51,579 bases of DNA from an uncultured Pelagibacteraceae bacterium (GCA_902573295.1 CACGJB010000004.1:1-51579), one strand, 5' to 3'; shown: positions 1-9,257, counted from the stretch's first letter. A program made the numbers and translations. Notes: generated by a model not told the origin, from the sequence alone.

Positions 1-1
1 A

Positions 2-1087
2 TTTAAAGATCATAAAGATTATCAGGTTACGATATATGAAAAAAGGAATTCAATAGAAATGGAAGAAGGCTATGGAATTCAATTATCAGTAAATAGCGTA
101 AAGCTTTTAAATAAAATAGGCTTCAATTCTCTCACAGAAGAAGAAAAATTTAATCCAAAAAAAATTGATTTTTATGAAATTAAACATTCAAAAAAAATTT
201 GTGACTTAGACATGTCAAAATTTAATTCTGAAGATTGTAAATACACAACATTGAAAAGATCAAAATTGCTTCAATTTTTAAAAAAACAAATAAACGAAGA
301 TATAATTAAATATAACCACAGTATTGAACAGATTGATTACGATAAAGACTCAATAAAATTAATATTTGATAAAAATAAGATAAATTGTGATTACTTAATT
401 ATTTCAGACGGTGTGTTTTCTAAGGGGAAGTTATTAATTTCAACCAATAAATCAAAACCAATTTACAATGATACGATTGCTATTAGGGGCACTATATCGA
501 GAGAAAATTTTGAAAACATAAATGAAGAAAATATTTCTTTGTTCTTAGGACCGAATTTTCATTATGTTGTTTATCCAATTAATAATGATAAAAAATTAAA
601 TTTTATTGGCATTTTAAAACATAAATTAAATTCAAATGAGCAAGAGAACTATAATCTTTTTAACGAAAGTTCTATTATAAAAAATATTAAATTTATATTA
701 TCTCAAAAAGTTTCCGAAAGTTTTTTGGGAAATCTTCAAAATATTAAATTATTTCCAATATTTGTAAGTAAAGATTTATACATTCCTCCAAAAAATATAT
801 TCCTTGTAGGAGATGCATTTTTTGCTTTTTCACCTTCATTTGCGCAGGGAGCTTCACAATCAATTGAGGGGGCTAATGAATTATATGAAAGTTTAATAAA
901 TAATAATGATTTTTATGATATCAGATTAAAGAGAGTAAAAATGATTAATAGTAGATCTAATTTCAATCAATTTGTCTTCCATTTATCAAATCCAATTATG
1001 ATCATATTTAGAAATATTTTTTTAAAACTTTTAACTAAAAATAAAAAATTTTTAGAAATTTATTTGGGTAAAATTTATAAAAGTTAA
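2..1087 (+). CDS. FAD-dependent group A monooxygenase (UbiH/NahG-like), 5' truncated
   Basis: The frame is open from the first bases of the window, so the gene begins upstream and the N-terminal GxGxxG dinucleotide-binding motif is missing here. An in-frame ATG at 59 is probably internal, because the preceding residues (VTIYEKR) look like the second strand of an FAD Rossmann fold. Visible family motifs are GYGIQLS just after position 59, the DG motif (YLIISDG, near 395-412) and the GD motif GDAFFAFSPSFAQGAS (809-856) that contacts the FAD ribityl chain. The family hydroxylates aromatic or quinone-like substrates using NAD(P)H and O2. The substrate cannot be told from sequence; ubiquinone hydroxylation and salicylate-hydroxylase-like chemistry are both possible. 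The stop codon shares the TTAA at 1084-1087 with the stop of the convergent ccrM. Confidence 0.85.
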   Translation, partial: FKDHKDYQVTIYEKRNSIEMEEGYGIQLSVNSVKLLNKIGFNSLTEEEKFNPKKIDFYEIKHSKKICDLDMSKFNSEDCKYTTLKRSKLLQFLKKQINEDIIKYNHSIEQIDYDKDSIKLIFDKNKINCDYLIISDGVFSKGKLLISTNKSKPIYNDTIAIRGTISRENFENINEENISLFLGPNFHYVVYPINNDKKLNFIGILKHKLNSNEQENYNLFNESSIIKNIKFILSQKVSESFLGNLQNIKLFPIFVSKDLYIPPKNIFLVGDAFFAFSPSFAQGASQSIEGANELYESLINNNDFYDIRLKRVKMINSRSNFNQFVFHLSNPIMIIFRNIFLKLLTKNKKFLEIYLGKIYKS

Positions 1088-2154
1088 TTTTTAGAAATTA
1101 ATCTTTGTCTTAGATAATCAATTGGATAAGTTCGTCCATTTATATCACAGTGCCAAAAAGTCCATCCGTTGCAACTTTCAGCTCCTAAAATAGTAGCCGC
1201 AACTTTGTGTATAGAACCCTCTGCTTGATTATGTTTTATACTGCCATCAGCCATAATTCTGGCTTTTATTTTTTTCTTATTATCAAAAATATTAGTTCCA
1301 GGTTTAATTATTCCAAGCTCAACTAAAGAACCAAAAGGAATTCTTGGTTTTGATCTATTATTTTTTAGTGTATCTAATAAACCGTCTTCAATAGGCTTTG
1401 TAGTTTTTATGCGTTGCTCAGCAGCTTTAAAATAATTTTTTTCTTTTTCTATTCCGAAATAATTTCTCCCTAGTTTTTTTGCTACTGTAGCTGTTGTTCC
1501 TGATCCTAAAAAAGGATCAAGTATGAGGTCATTTTTATTTGATGTAGCTAGTAAAATTCTATGTAATAGTGATTCTGGTTTTTGTGTGGAGTGAATTTTT
1601 TTTCCATCCTTTTTAAGTCTTTCAGAACCATTGCATATTGGAAGATCCCAATTAGATCTCATTTGAAGATCATCATTTAAACATTTTAAAGATTGATAAT
1701 TAAATGTGTATTTTGATTTCTCACTTTTAGAAGCCCATATTAAAGTTTCATGAGCGTTCGTAAAACGTGTCCCTCTAAAGTTTGGCATTGGATTATTTTT
1801 ATTCCAAATAACATCATTTAAAATCCAGAAACCTAGATTTTGTATTGCTGTGCCAACTCTAAAAATATTATGGTAGCTTCCTATAACCCAAATAGCTCCA
1901 TCTTTTTTTAAAATTCTTTTACATTCATTAAGCCATTCATAAGTGAAATCATCATATTTTTTAAAATTTTCAAATTGATCCCACTTATCATTTACCGCAC
2001 TAACCTTTGATCTATCTGGTCTAGTTAATTCACTTTTTAACTGTAAGTTGTAAGGAGGATCAGCAAAAATTAAATCAAAAGTTTCACGTGGAATTTTTTT
2101 TAATTCTTCGAGACTATCTCCATTAATTATTTTATTTTTGAAATCAGTTTTCAT
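1084..2154 (-). CDS. ccrM: CcrM-type adenine-N6 DNA methyltransferase (GANTC)
   Basis: 356 aa, close to the roughly 358 aa of Caulobacter CcrM. It has the beta-class order: DPPY catalytic motif first (residues 32-35), target-recognition region, then STQKPE (189-194) and the SAM-binding DPFLGSGTT (213-221). A C-terminal domain of about 80 residues (270-350), typical of CcrM and absent from minimal methylases, is present. CcrM methylates adenine in GANTC after replication and serves in cell-cycle gene control rather than restriction. No restriction endonuclease gene lies beside it. The upstream 104 bp carry three GANTC sites, suggesting methylation-sensitive autoregulation. Recognition of GANTC is inferred from family similarity. 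Confidence 0.93.
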   Translation of the reverse strand: MKTDFKNKIINGDSLEELKKIPRETFDLIFADPPYNLQLKSELTRPDRSKVSAVNDKWDQFENFKKYDDFTYEWLNECKRILKKDGAIWVIGSYHNIFRVGTAIQNLGFWILNDVIWNKNNPMPNFRGTRFTNAHETLIWASKSEKSKYTFNYQSLKCLNDDLQMRSNWDLPICNGSERLKKDGKKIHSTQKPESLLHRILLATSNKNDLILDPFLGSGTTATVAKKLGRNYFGIEKEKNYFKAAEQRIKTTKPIEDGLLDTLKNNRSKPRIPFGSLVELGIIKPGTNIFDNKKKIKARIMADGSIKHNQAEGSIHKVAATILGAESCNGWTFWHCDINGRTYPIDYLRQRLISKN

Positions 2155-2170
2155 TTGTAAAAATTAATTA

Positions 2171-2219
2171 GACTCCAAATGGATTCTTCGGTCAACCTGA
2201 GATTGAAAAATTTGGATTC
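2171..2219 (-). promoter_or_regulatory. Cluster of three GANTC sites in the ccrM upstream region
   Basis: GACTC at 2171-2175, GATTC at 2182-2186 and GATTC at 2215-2219 lie 17-65 bases upstream of the ccrM ATG. They are candidate self-methylation sites that could tie ccrM transcription to replication-dependent hemimethylation, as known for the Caulobacter ccrM leader. A 13-bp inverted repeat, TTCTAAATTAGAA (2229-2241), lies further upstream and could be an operator or chance. The sites are seen directly; the regulatory role is inferred. Confidence 0.5.
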
Positions 2220-2258
2220 GATTAGTGTTTCTAAATTAGAAGGTAACTAGATGTAGTG

Positions 2259-2822
2259 TTAATTTATTTTAAATATTGGTGAAAAAGTTTTTCTGTGATG
2301 TTTAGTAATACCTAATTTTTTCAAAGCTTTTAAGTGCTGTTTTGTTCCGTAACCGAAGTTTTTATCCCAGTCATAACCTTTATTTTTTTTTGACAAGGTG
2401 GTTATAAATTTATCCCTTGATACTTTTGCAATTATAGAAGCTGCCGAAATTGAGGGGATTTTTTTATCTCCTTTAATAACTGATTTTAAATTATAATTTT
2501 CTAATTCTGGAGTTTTGTTTCCATCTATCAGAACGTGTGTTGGTTTTTTCTTAAGTTTTTTTATAGCTCTTTTCATAGCCAGCAAACTTGCTTGAAGTAT
2601 ATTCAGCTTTTCTATTTCCTTGACAGAAGCTTTGCCTACGGACCAGGTAGAATTTTTTTTTATATATGTACATAGATGCTCTCTCTCTTTTTTACTTAAT
2701 GATTTTGAATCTTTTAATAACTTTTGATTAATTGATTTTTTTAAAATTACTGCTGAAGCATAAACAGGCCCAATTAAACTTCCTCTACCAACCTCATCAA
2801 CCCCAGCAATTATCTTCATCAA
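2259..2822 (-). CDS. rnhB: Ribonuclease HII
   Basis: 187 aa, a compact member of the family. The N-terminal signature DEVGRG (residues 9-14) gives the first two acidic metal ligands (D9, E10). Further acidic positions are D100 (VLIDGNK) and D119 (IKGDK), followed by the conserved SIIAKVSRD helix. The enzyme cleaves RNA in RNA/DNA hybrids and single ribonucleotides embedded in DNA, starting ribonucleotide excision repair. The start overlaps the stop of the upstream glycosylase gene by 4 bp (ATGA), so the two are probably translationally coupled. A second ATG one codon later is an equally plausible start. Confidence 0.95.
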   Translation of the reverse strand: MMKIIAGVDEVGRGSLIGPVYASAVILKKSINQKLLKDSKSLSKKEREHLCTYIKKNSTWSVGKASVKEIEKLNILQASLLAMKRAIKKLKKKPTHVLIDGNKTPELENYNLKSVIKGDKKIPSISAASIIAKVSRDKFITTLSKKNKGYDWDKNFGYGTKQHLKALKKLGITKHHRKTFSPIFKIN

Positions 2823-3538
2823 ATTTTTAACTTCAGGTCTTTAATCTTGTCTCTAATTTTCTTTAAATCTTCCCACGAGTATTTTTTATTTTCTGGAAAA
2901 CGGATGAGATAAGATGGATTAAAAGTTATCATTAAAGGGAATGTTTTGTTTTTTAAAATCACTTCATTCCAATGTCCTCTTTCAACAGTTATTTTTTCGC
3001 TTATTCCTGTTATAGCCTCCATTGCTGAACTACCCATTAAAACGATAATCTTTGGGTTTATAATTGATATATGCTCTTTCAAAAATACTGAGTACCTTTT
3101 AATCTCGGTTGAGGTTGGTTTTCTATCATCAGGTGGTCTAAAATTGATTGCATAACTTGTGTAAATATTTTGCCTCTTAATATTGATGGCTATAAGCATT
3201 TTGTTAAGAAGTTCGCCAACTTCACCTCCAAATGGCACACCCAACTTTTCCTCTTCAGCCCCAGGAGCCTCTCCAATTAACATTAAAGGGCTATTTATAT
3301 TTCCTTCACCTAAAATAATTTTGTTTGAATTTTCTTTCAATTTACAATTTTCAATTGAATTTATTTGATCTTTTAAATTTTTTAGTAATTCTTCTTTATT
3401 AGTTTGCAGAGTGCCATTTTTCGTTTCTAAAATATTAAATCTATTTATTGGCTTATCAGCGAATATAAATTTTGGCTCAATAGTATTAATTAGTTCTTGG
3501 TTTAATTTGGTATTTTGATTTATCACTTTTTTAGTCAT
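2819..3538 (-). CDS. Uracil-DNA glycosylase superfamily protein, family 4-like, lacking the Fe-S ligands
   Basis: 239 aa. The uracil-pocket motif GEAPG (residues 89-93), the segment VPFGGEVGELLNKML, and RPPDDRKPT (134-142) place it with family 4/5 uracil-DNA glycosylases, which remove uracil from DNA. Family 4 enzymes normally use four cysteines for a [4Fe-4S] cluster. Here only C65 remains, in CKLK where CxxC is expected; the cysteine of CRPP is Phe, and no other Cys exists. The second active-site motif reads NPSYLIR rather than HPSYLLR. It may be a cluster-less alphaproteobacterial subtype. The gene is operon-coupled to rnhB, consistent with DNA repair, and diverges from the TPR gene with only 11 bp between starts. 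Confidence 0.82.
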   Translation of the reverse strand: MTKKVINQNTKLNQELINTIEPKFIFADKPINRFNILETKNGTLQTNKEELLKNLKDQINSIENCKLKENSNKIILGEGNINSPLMLIGEAPGAEEEKLGVPFGGEVGELLNKMLIAINIKRQNIYTSYAINFRPPDDRKPTSTEIKRYSVFLKEHISIINPKIIVLMGSSAMEAITGISEKITVERGHWNEVILKNKTFPLMITFNPSYLIRFPENKKYSWEDLKKIRDKIKDLKLKI

Positions 3539-3549
3539 AGTATGGTTAC

Positions 3550-5235
3550 ATGTTCCTAAAATTTCTAAAATTAGTACTATTAATATTCATATCTTATCAG
3601 ACACCTTTGTATTCTAAAAGTGCTACTTTTAATGATTTCAACTCAAGAGATTTATCAAATTATTTTTCTGGAATTGTTGCATTTGAAAATCGAGATAATT
3701 CTGGAGCTTTAAAATTTTTTAACTTAACAAAAGTATTAATTAACAAACATGACAGTTATTTAAAAAGATATGTTAACTCTTTAATCCTAGATAACAAGGT
3801 ACCTCAAGCAATTAATGTATTAAATAACAATTCAAACAAATCTAATTCAGATTTTTATGATGCGTATATAATTTTAATAATTGACAGTTTAAAAAAAAAT
3901 AACTTTAAAAAGGCTGACGAATATTTAACACAAAGTTTAAAATTTCAAGATGAAGATAGGATAAACCTAGTTATATTTGAAACTCTAAAACAGTACATTT
4001 ATACATTTAAAAATAAAAAAATATTAGATAACAAAAAAAATTTTGGAAATCTGTCTCTTATAGCCGAGACATTCCAAAGATGTTATATTGAAGATAAAAG
4101 AACTTCGTCTTTTTTTCTTAATTTAATAAATAATCAACAAGGTGATTATTCAAGATACATTTTCTTTTATCTTAATTATTTAATTAATAATAACAAATTA
4201 AATGAAGCAAGATTAGTTGTCGAACAAATTGATTATATAAATTCAACACTTTTGCTTTCACAAAGTAAAAGCTGGGTAGACAAAGAAAAGTTCGATGATT
4301 TTGGAAAAATTTTTTCATGCAAAGATCATAATGATCTTGTCAGTGAGTTTTTATTTTTAATCTCTAATCTTTATTCCTCCCAAAATAATTTAGAAAAATC
4401 AAATTTTTATTTAAATTTGTCAAATTATTTAAATCCCAAGTTTGAATTTAATCTGTCATTGGTTGCAGAAAATTTTTATCTTAATGATGAATTTGATAAA
4501 GTACAAAGGATCTTAAAAAACTTTAAAAAAGAAGATGAATTTTATTATTGGTTTAGATTAAAAAAAGAAGCTCAAATAATAATTCAAGAACAGGATTATG
4601 CAAATGGGATTAAATACATAGATTCAAAATTTAATAAAATTGAAAATCCAAATATAAAAATGATTTTTGATTTAGCTAATTTTTACAAGAATTCTAAAAA
4701 TTATGAAAAGGCAATAGATCGTTATACAGAAATTATTTTAACACTGGATGACAATTCACTTATTAAATCAGATGTATTATATCGTAGAGGTGGTAGTTAT
4801 GAAAGAATGGGTAATTATGAAAAGTCAGATGAAGATTTATTGCATGCGCTTAAAATTGATCCTAGTGATGCATATATTTTGAATTACCTTGCTTACTCTT
4901 GGTTAGAGCGTGATTATAAAATTAATGAAGCAATGGATATGTTGAAAACAGCATACGATTTAAAAAGCAATGATCCATATATTATTGATTCAATTGGATG
5001 GGCTTATTTTTTAATAGAGGACTATGTAGAAGCAGAAAAGTATTTAAAAAGAGCTGTAGAATTAATGCCAGATGACCCAATTGTGAATGATCATTATGGA
5101 GATATTTTATGGAAATTAAATCGAAAAATTCAAGCAAGATATTTTTGGAGCAACGTATTAACTTTTGATGACACCGAAGACGATATGAGAGAAAAAATCA
5201 ATATTAAAGTAATTGAGGGTCTTAAAAATTCCTAA
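3550..5235 (+). CDS. Secreted/periplasmic TPR-repeat protein
   Basis: 561 aa with an N-terminal signal-like hydrophobic segment (residues 4-22, ending near YSKS). The first 350 residues form a helical, poorly conserved region. The C-terminal half (about 370-550) holds at least four recognisable tetratricopeptide repeats, with units such as YRRGGSYERMGNYEKSDEDL and DSIGWAYFLIEDYVEAEKYL. TPR arrays mediate protein-protein contacts, so this is probably an envelope scaffold, but no partner can be named. A TPR gene just upstream of ispE recurs in Alphaproteobacteria in my recollection. Its stop codon abuts the ispE ATG directly. Confidence 0.85.
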   Translation: MFLKFLKLVLLIFISYQTPLYSKSATFNDFNSRDLSNYFSGIVAFENRDNSGALKFFNLTKVLINKHDSYLKRYVNSLILDNKVPQAINVLNNNSNKSNSDFYDAYIILIIDSLKKNNFKKADEYLTQSLKFQDEDRINLVIFETLKQYIYTFKNKKILDNKKNFGNLSLIAETFQRCYIEDKRTSSFFLNLINNQQGDYSRYIFFYLNYLINNNKLNEARLVVEQIDYINSTLLLSQSKSWVDKEKFDDFGKIFSCKDHNDLVSEFLFLISNLYSSQNNLEKSNFYLNLSNYLNPKFEFNLSLVAENFYLNDEFDKVQRILKNFKKEDEFYYWFRLKKEAQIIIQEQDYANGIKYIDSKFNKIENPNIKMIFDLANFYKNSKNYEKAIDRYTEIILTLDDNSLIKSDVLYRRGGSYERMGNYEKSDEDLLHALKIDPSDAYILNYLAYSWLERDYKINEAMDMLKTAYDLKSNDPYIIDSIGWAYFLIEDYVEAEKYLKRAVELMPDDPIVNDHYGDILWKLNRKIQARYFWSNVLTFDDTEDDMREKINIKVIEGLKNS

Positions 5236-6081
5236 ATGAAAATTAATAAAATTAAATCTAATGCAAAGTTAAATTTAGCACTAAATATCACTGGAAAAAA
5301 AAAGGTTTTACATAAAATTGAAAGTATAATTGGTTTCATAGATTTACATGATGTTATTTCAATAAATCAACATAATGGAAAAAAACACCACATTTCTTTT
5401 TATGGAAAGTTTTCTAAAAATATTGGAAAAAAAAATACTGTTCAAAAATTATTCCAAATTCTAGATAAAGAAAATTTATTAAAAAATAAAAAATTCAAAG
5501 TTAAAATTAAAAAATTAATCCCTCAAGAAGCTGGGTTGGGTGGGGGATCGATGAACGCAGCTAGTGTGTTTAATTATCTGGCTAAAAAAAAAATTATTAA
5601 TCCTAATCATCAAAAAACTCAAAGTATCTGTAACTTCGTTGGTTCTGATGTTATTTTAGGCACCATTTCATCCAGCTGTGTGTTGTCATCAGATGGTAGA
5701 ATAAAAAAGATTTATAATACTCCAAAATATTACTCTACTTTAGTAAAGCCTAATTTTGGGTGCTCAACTAAAAAAATATATTCAGCTGTTCGAAAGTATA
5801 CAAAATCAAAATATAACAAACCTAAAAAAAACATGTTTGGAGTAAAATATTTGATTGATCAACAAAATGCTCTTGAAACAATAGTACTAAAAAAATATCC
5901 AAAGCTTAAAAAAATAAAATTGTTCTTAGAAAGCACAAATAATCCATTATTTGTAAGAATGACTGGTTCAGGATCAACAATTGTTGCCTATTATAATTCA
6001 TTAAAGAGTTGTAAATTGGCAAAAGCTAAATTTAAAAGAAAATATAAAAATTATTGGTGTGTTACAGCAAAAACTATATGA
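5236..6081 (+). CDS. ispE: 4-diphosphocytidyl-2-C-methyl-D-erythritol kinase
   Basis: 281 aa GHMP-fold kinase. The ATP-binding loop is seen as LIPQEAGLGGGSMNAAS (residues 95-110), with the catalytic Asp in VGSDV (D138) and the C-terminal glycine loop RMTGSGST. IspE phosphorylates CDP-methylerythritol in the MEP pathway, which supplies isoprenoids for ubiquinone and undecaprenyl phosphate. The N-terminal SNAKLNLAL matches the family start, so the ATG directly after the TPR stop codon is well supported. The two genes are evidently co-transcribed. Confidence 0.95.
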   Translation: MKINKIKSNAKLNLALNITGKKKVLHKIESIIGFIDLHDVISINQHNGKKHHISFYGKFSKNIGKKNTVQKLFQILDKENLLKNKKFKVKIKKLIPQEAGLGGGSMNAASVFNYLAKKKIINPNHQKTQSICNFVGSDVILGTISSSCVLSSDGRIKKIYNTPKYYSTLVKPNFGCSTKKIYSAVRKYTKSKYNKPKKNMFGVKYLIDQQNALETIVLKKYPKLKKIKLFLESTNNPLFVRMTGSGSTIVAYYNSLKSCKLAKAKFKRKYKNYWCVTAKTI

Positions 6082-6114
6082 ATTTTATATTTTTATGTTA
6101 TAGGAAGCTAGTAT

Positions 6115-6188
6115 TGGGGCGTAGCCAAGCGGTAAGGCACGGGTTTTTGGTACCTGCATCCTAGGTTCGAATCCTAGCGCCCCAGCCA
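6115..6188 (+). tRNA. tRNA-Gln (UUG)
   Basis: A full cloverleaf can be drawn: acceptor TGGGGCG pairs with CGCCCCA, the D arm is GCC/GGC, anticodon stem CGGGT/ACCTG closes loop TTTTGGT (anticodon TTG), and T arm CTAGG-TTCGAAT-CCTAG is canonical. The U1-A72 acceptor pair is typical of bacterial tRNA-Gln. CCA is encoded (6186-6188). The tRNA ends 3 bases before the ATG of the CCA-adding enzyme gene. Confidence 0.97.
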
Positions 6189-6191
6189 TTT

Positions 6192-7466
6192 ATGAAAAAT
6201 TTTTTAGATAAATTTTTTTCCCGATCAAAAAATCTTGATTATATCAGTCAAAATTTAAAACAAATTACTTTAACAACACCAGTAAATAAAATTTTTGAAG
6301 CAATTAATAATTTTTCAGAGAATAGTGAAATCAGATATGTGGGTGGGTGTGTAAGAAAAGTGATAAAAAAAGAAAATGTAGATGATATTGACCTAGCAAC
6401 AAATTTAACTCCCCTGGAAGTTTGTGAGGCTCTTAAAAAGAAACAAATAAGTTATTACGAAACAGGAATTGAACACGGAACAATAACCGCAATAATTGAC
6501 GAATATAAATATGAAATTACTTCTTTAAGGAAGGACGTTTCAACTGATGGACGGCATGCTGAAGTAGAATTCTCTTTAGATTGGAAGGAAGATGCCTCTA
6601 GAAGGGATTTTACTATGAATTCAATTTATGCAGATGGTGATGGTAATTTATTTGATCCATTTAACGGCAAAAAAGATTTGGAGGAAGGTTATATTAATTT
6701 TATTGGCAATGCAGAAAAAAGAATTCAAGAGGATTATTTACGTATTTTGAGGTATTTAAGATTTTATTTAAATTACTCAAATCATAAGCACCAGCCAGAA
6801 ATAATAAAAAATATAAAAAAAAATATTGATGGAATTTCAAATATATCATCTGAAAGATTAATCGATGAACTAAAAAAAATAACTAGTTCAAATGGATTTT
6901 TAAAACTCTTTAAAGATAAAGAAAGTTTAGATCTCGTAGAAATAATTTTCCCTCAATTAAAGAATGTTAAAAAATTTAAAAAACAAAATTCTTATGCTAC
7001 AGAGAATTTTTTAAAAATTGACTTTATATTCTTGATTGCGCTTTTAGTGATTGATGGGACTGATAATGCTGATTATTTTCTCTATAAATTTAAAATATCT
7101 AACAAAGATAAGAAAAGATTAAAATTAATAGATCTTTTTTACAGAGAAAAAGTAACTTTAAACAACTTTACAGAGAAAAATATGAACAAATTATTTTATT
7201 TTAATGGGCGACAGGCTGTAATAGATATAATCAATTTTAAAATATTTATCTCAAACAAAGTAGAGAAAAAACTAATCAAACTATTAGATAATTATAAAGA
7301 GAAAGTAATTCCAATTTTGCCAATAGGTGCTGATCTATTAATGTCCAAATTTCAAATTCCTGAGGGTAAAACTTTAGGTAATAAATTAAAAAGGATAGAA
7401 GAAACTTGGGTTCAAAATGGATTTCAAATTTCAGATAAGCAGGTACAACAAATAGTTAAAAGTTAA
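6192..7466 (+). CDS. cca: CCA tRNA nucleotidyltransferase / poly(A) polymerase family
   Basis: 424 aa class II nucleotidyltransferase. The head domain shows RYVGGCVRK (residues 48-56) and the metal-binding DDIDLAT (D65, D67), then EHGTITA and the nucleobase-selecting RRDFTMNS (137-144). The tail shows [16 protein letters not shown]. The family adds or repairs the 3' CCA of tRNAs without a template, or polyadenylates RNA; the two cannot be separated safely by eye. The gene starts 3 bp after tRNA-Gln and is probably on the same transcript. Its stop overlaps the greA stop in a shared TTAA (7463-7466). Confidence 0.92.
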   Translation: MKNFLDKFFSRSKNLDYISQNLKQITLTTPVNKIFEAINNFSENSEIRYVGGCVRKVIKKENVDDIDLATNLTPLEVCEALKKKQISYYETGIEHGTITAIIDEYKYEITSLRKDVSTDGRHAEVEFSLDWKEDASRRDFTMNSIYADGDGNLFDPFNGKKDLEEGYINFIGNAEKRIQEDYLRILRYLRFYLNYSNHKHQPEIIKNIKKNIDGISNISSERLIDELKKITSSNGFLKLFKDKESLDLVEIIFPQLKNVKKFKKQNSYATENFLKIDFIFLIALLVIDGTDNADYFLYKFKISNKDKKRLKLIDLFYREKVTLNNFTEKNMNKLFYFNGRQAVIDIINFKIFISNKVEKKLIKLLDNYKEKVIPILPIGADLLMSKFQIPEGKTLGNKLKRIEETWVQNGFQISDKQVQQIVKS

Positions 7467-7939
7467 ATATATTTAACGTCTTTAATTTCAAAATTTTTTA
7501 CACCAGAGGGTGTATTTATTTCAACTAAATCACTTTTATTTTTTCCAATCAAACCTTTGCCAATTGGTGATTGAAAGAAAATTAGTTTTTGTTTTAAATC
7601 TGCCTCATCTCTTCCAACAATTTTATAATTAATTTTTTCACCAGTATCTAAATCTTCTAAATAAACTGTAGATCCAAAAATTACTTTTCCTTCATTGTTA
7701 AGTTTTGTAACGTCAATAACATTTGCTCTTGCAATAATATCGTTAATTTCTGTAATTCTTCCCTCGTTATGAGATTGTTCTTCTTTAGCTGCATGATATT
7801 CTGCATTTTCTTTAAGATCTCCATGGGATCTCGCTTCAGCAATTGCAGCTACTATCTCAGGTCTTTTTTTTTCTTTTAAAAAAACTAATTCCTCTTTTAG
7901 TTTATTTAATCCGTTTAATGTTATCGGTTCTTTATCCAT
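7463..7939 (-). CDS. greA: Transcription elongation factor GreA
   Basis: 158 aa from the ATG at 7939. An upstream in-frame TTG at 7960 would add 7 residues and overlap hemF, so the ATG ([18 protein letters not shown]) is preferred and matches the family N-terminus. The coiled-coil hairpin [20 protein letters not shown] carries the acidic tip (D, E) that reaches the RNA polymerase active site and stimulates cleavage of backtracked RNA. The C-terminal FKBP-like domain includes [13 protein letters not shown]. It lies 4 bp downstream of hemF on the same strand, so co-transcription is likely. Confidence 0.95.
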   Translation of the reverse strand: MDKEPITLNGLNKLKEELVFLKEKKRPEIVAAIAEARSHGDLKENAEYHAAKEEQSHNEGRITEINDIIARANVIDVTKLNNEGKVIFGSTVYLEDLDTGEKINYKIVGRDEADLKQKLIFFQSPIGKGLIGKNKSDLVEINTPSGVKNFEIKDVKYI

Positions 7940-7943
7940 TTTT

Positions 7944-8771
7944 TCATTTCCATTTTGCAATCGGAGGTAATGACATCAAAATTCCTTCAACATTACCACC
8001 AGTTTGTAGCCCAAATTTTGTTCCTCTATCATAGAGCAAATTAAATTCTGTGTATCGACCTCTTTTAATATACTGAAACTCTTTATCTTTTAAAGTCCAT
8101 TTCCTTTTTAATTTTTTTTTAATTATTTCATTAAATAGCATTTGAAATGTAACACCAACATCTCTGACAAATTTAAAGTCATTTTCAAAATTATCATTTT
8201 TATAGTCAAAAAAGATTCCACCTATACCTCTGGCTTCTTTTCGGTGAGGTAGATAAAAATATTCATCACACCACTTTTTATATTTTTTATAATAATTTTT
8301 ATTATGTCTATCGCACATTGCCTTTAATATTTTATGAAAGTTTTCCTTTTCCTTTTCATCTTTTATTGCTGGGGTTACATCCATACCTCCACCAAACCAA
8401 TTCTTTGCTGTACAAATAAATCTGGTATTAAAATGCATTGCAGGAATATGGGGATTTTGCATGTGCATAACTATTGAAATCCCTGATGCCCAAAATCTAG
8501 GATCTTTGCTTGCGCCCGGTATATCTTTTTGAAATTGCTTAGGAAATTTTCCATAAACTTTTGAAAAATTTACTCCTACTTTTTCAAAAATTTTTCCATT
8601 TTTAAGAATTCTATATTCACCACCGCCCTCATCTTTTTTCACGCTTCTATTCCAAGAGGTTGATTGAAAATTTACTTTGTTTTTTTCAATTTTTAAAATG
8701 TCGTCACATATTGCATTTTGTAATAACTTAAACCAATTACTCGCTAAATCTTTTTTAATTGAAATATCCAT
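7944..8771 (-). CDS. hemF: Coproporphyrinogen III oxidase, oxygen-dependent
   Basis: 275 aa, slightly shorter than E. coli HemF (about 299). Signature stretches are visible: [27 protein letters not shown], the conserved [36 protein letters not shown] and the C-terminal ILMSLPP. HemF decarboxylates two propionates of coproporphyrinogen III using O2, in haem synthesis. Only this aerobic form is visible in the window. The gene sits between trmL and greA, near petABC, whose cytochromes need haem. Confidence 0.96.
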   Translation of the reverse strand: MDISIKKDLASNWFKLLQNAICDDILKIEKNKVNFQSTSWNRSVKKDEGGGEYRILKNGKIFEKVGVNFSKVYGKFPKQFQKDIPGASKDPRFWASGISIVMHMQNPHIPAMHFNTRFICTAKNWFGGGMDVTPAIKDEKEKENFHKILKAMCDRHNKNYYKKYKKWCDEYFYLPHRKEARGIGGIFFDYKNDNFENDFKFVRDVGVTFQMLFNEIIKKKLKRKWTLKDKEFQYIKRGRYTEFNLLYDRGTKFGLQTGGNVEGILMSLPPIAKWK

Positions 8772-8772
8772 T

Positions 8773-9246
8773 TTATATTAATTCAATTTGACGCAAACTT
8801 TCTGCCAAAACAATGGCAACAGACGATGCAATATTAAGAGATCTTACTTGGCTATTCATTGGTATTTTTAAACGATTTTTAATAATTTTATGAATCTCTT
8901 CAGGTACCCCAGCACTTTCTCTTCCAAATAAAATAGTATCATCATGCTTAAATTTAAATTTAGTATAATTTATTGAACCCTTAGTTGTCATCAATACGAT
9001 TCTTTGTTTCTTCTTTGCCTCAAAAAATTTTTCAGAACTTTGATAAAACTCTATTTGACTATAGTCCATATAGTCCATAACCACTCTTTTAAAACGTTTG
9101 TCTGATAATAGAAAGCCGCATGGTTCAATTATTTCTAATTTAGCACCCAAGCAAGCACAGGTTCTTATGATTGCAGCAGTATTCTGAGGTATATCAGGCT
9201 CATACAAAGCTATTTTGGGTCCTAAAATTGTTGAATTCTGTGTCAT
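8773..9246 (-). CDS. trmL: tRNA (cytidine/uridine-34-2'-O)-methyltransferase
   Basis: 157 aa, the full length of minimal SPOUT enzymes. It begins with the family pattern ALYEPDIPQNTAAIIRTCA, continues with LFGRESAGVPEEIH, and ends with the knotted SAM-binding segment RSLNIASSVAIVLAESLRQ. TrmL 2'-O-methylates the wobble nucleotide of tRNA-Leu isoacceptors. It lies 1 bp from hemF on the same strand and is divergent from petABC, separated by 92 bp. Confidence 0.93.
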   Translation of the reverse strand: MTQNSTILGPKIALYEPDIPQNTAAIIRTCACLGAKLEIIEPCGFLLSDKRFKRVVMDYMDYSQIEFYQSSEKFFEAKKKQRIVLMTTKGSINYTKFKFKHDDTILFGRESAGVPEEIHKIIKNRLKIPMNSQVRSLNIASSVAIVLAESLRQIELI

Positions 9247-9257
9247 TCTTTCAGTAG

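Noticed and set aside
59..1087. The ATG at 59 as the true start of the monooxygenase.
   Set aside because: The frame is open upstream to the window edge, and the residues before the ATG fit the FAD-binding fold, so the gene is cut by the window.
1084..2154. The methyltransferase as part of a restriction-modification system.
   Set aside because: No endonuclease gene is adjacent, and length, motif order and C-terminal domain fit the orphan CcrM class.
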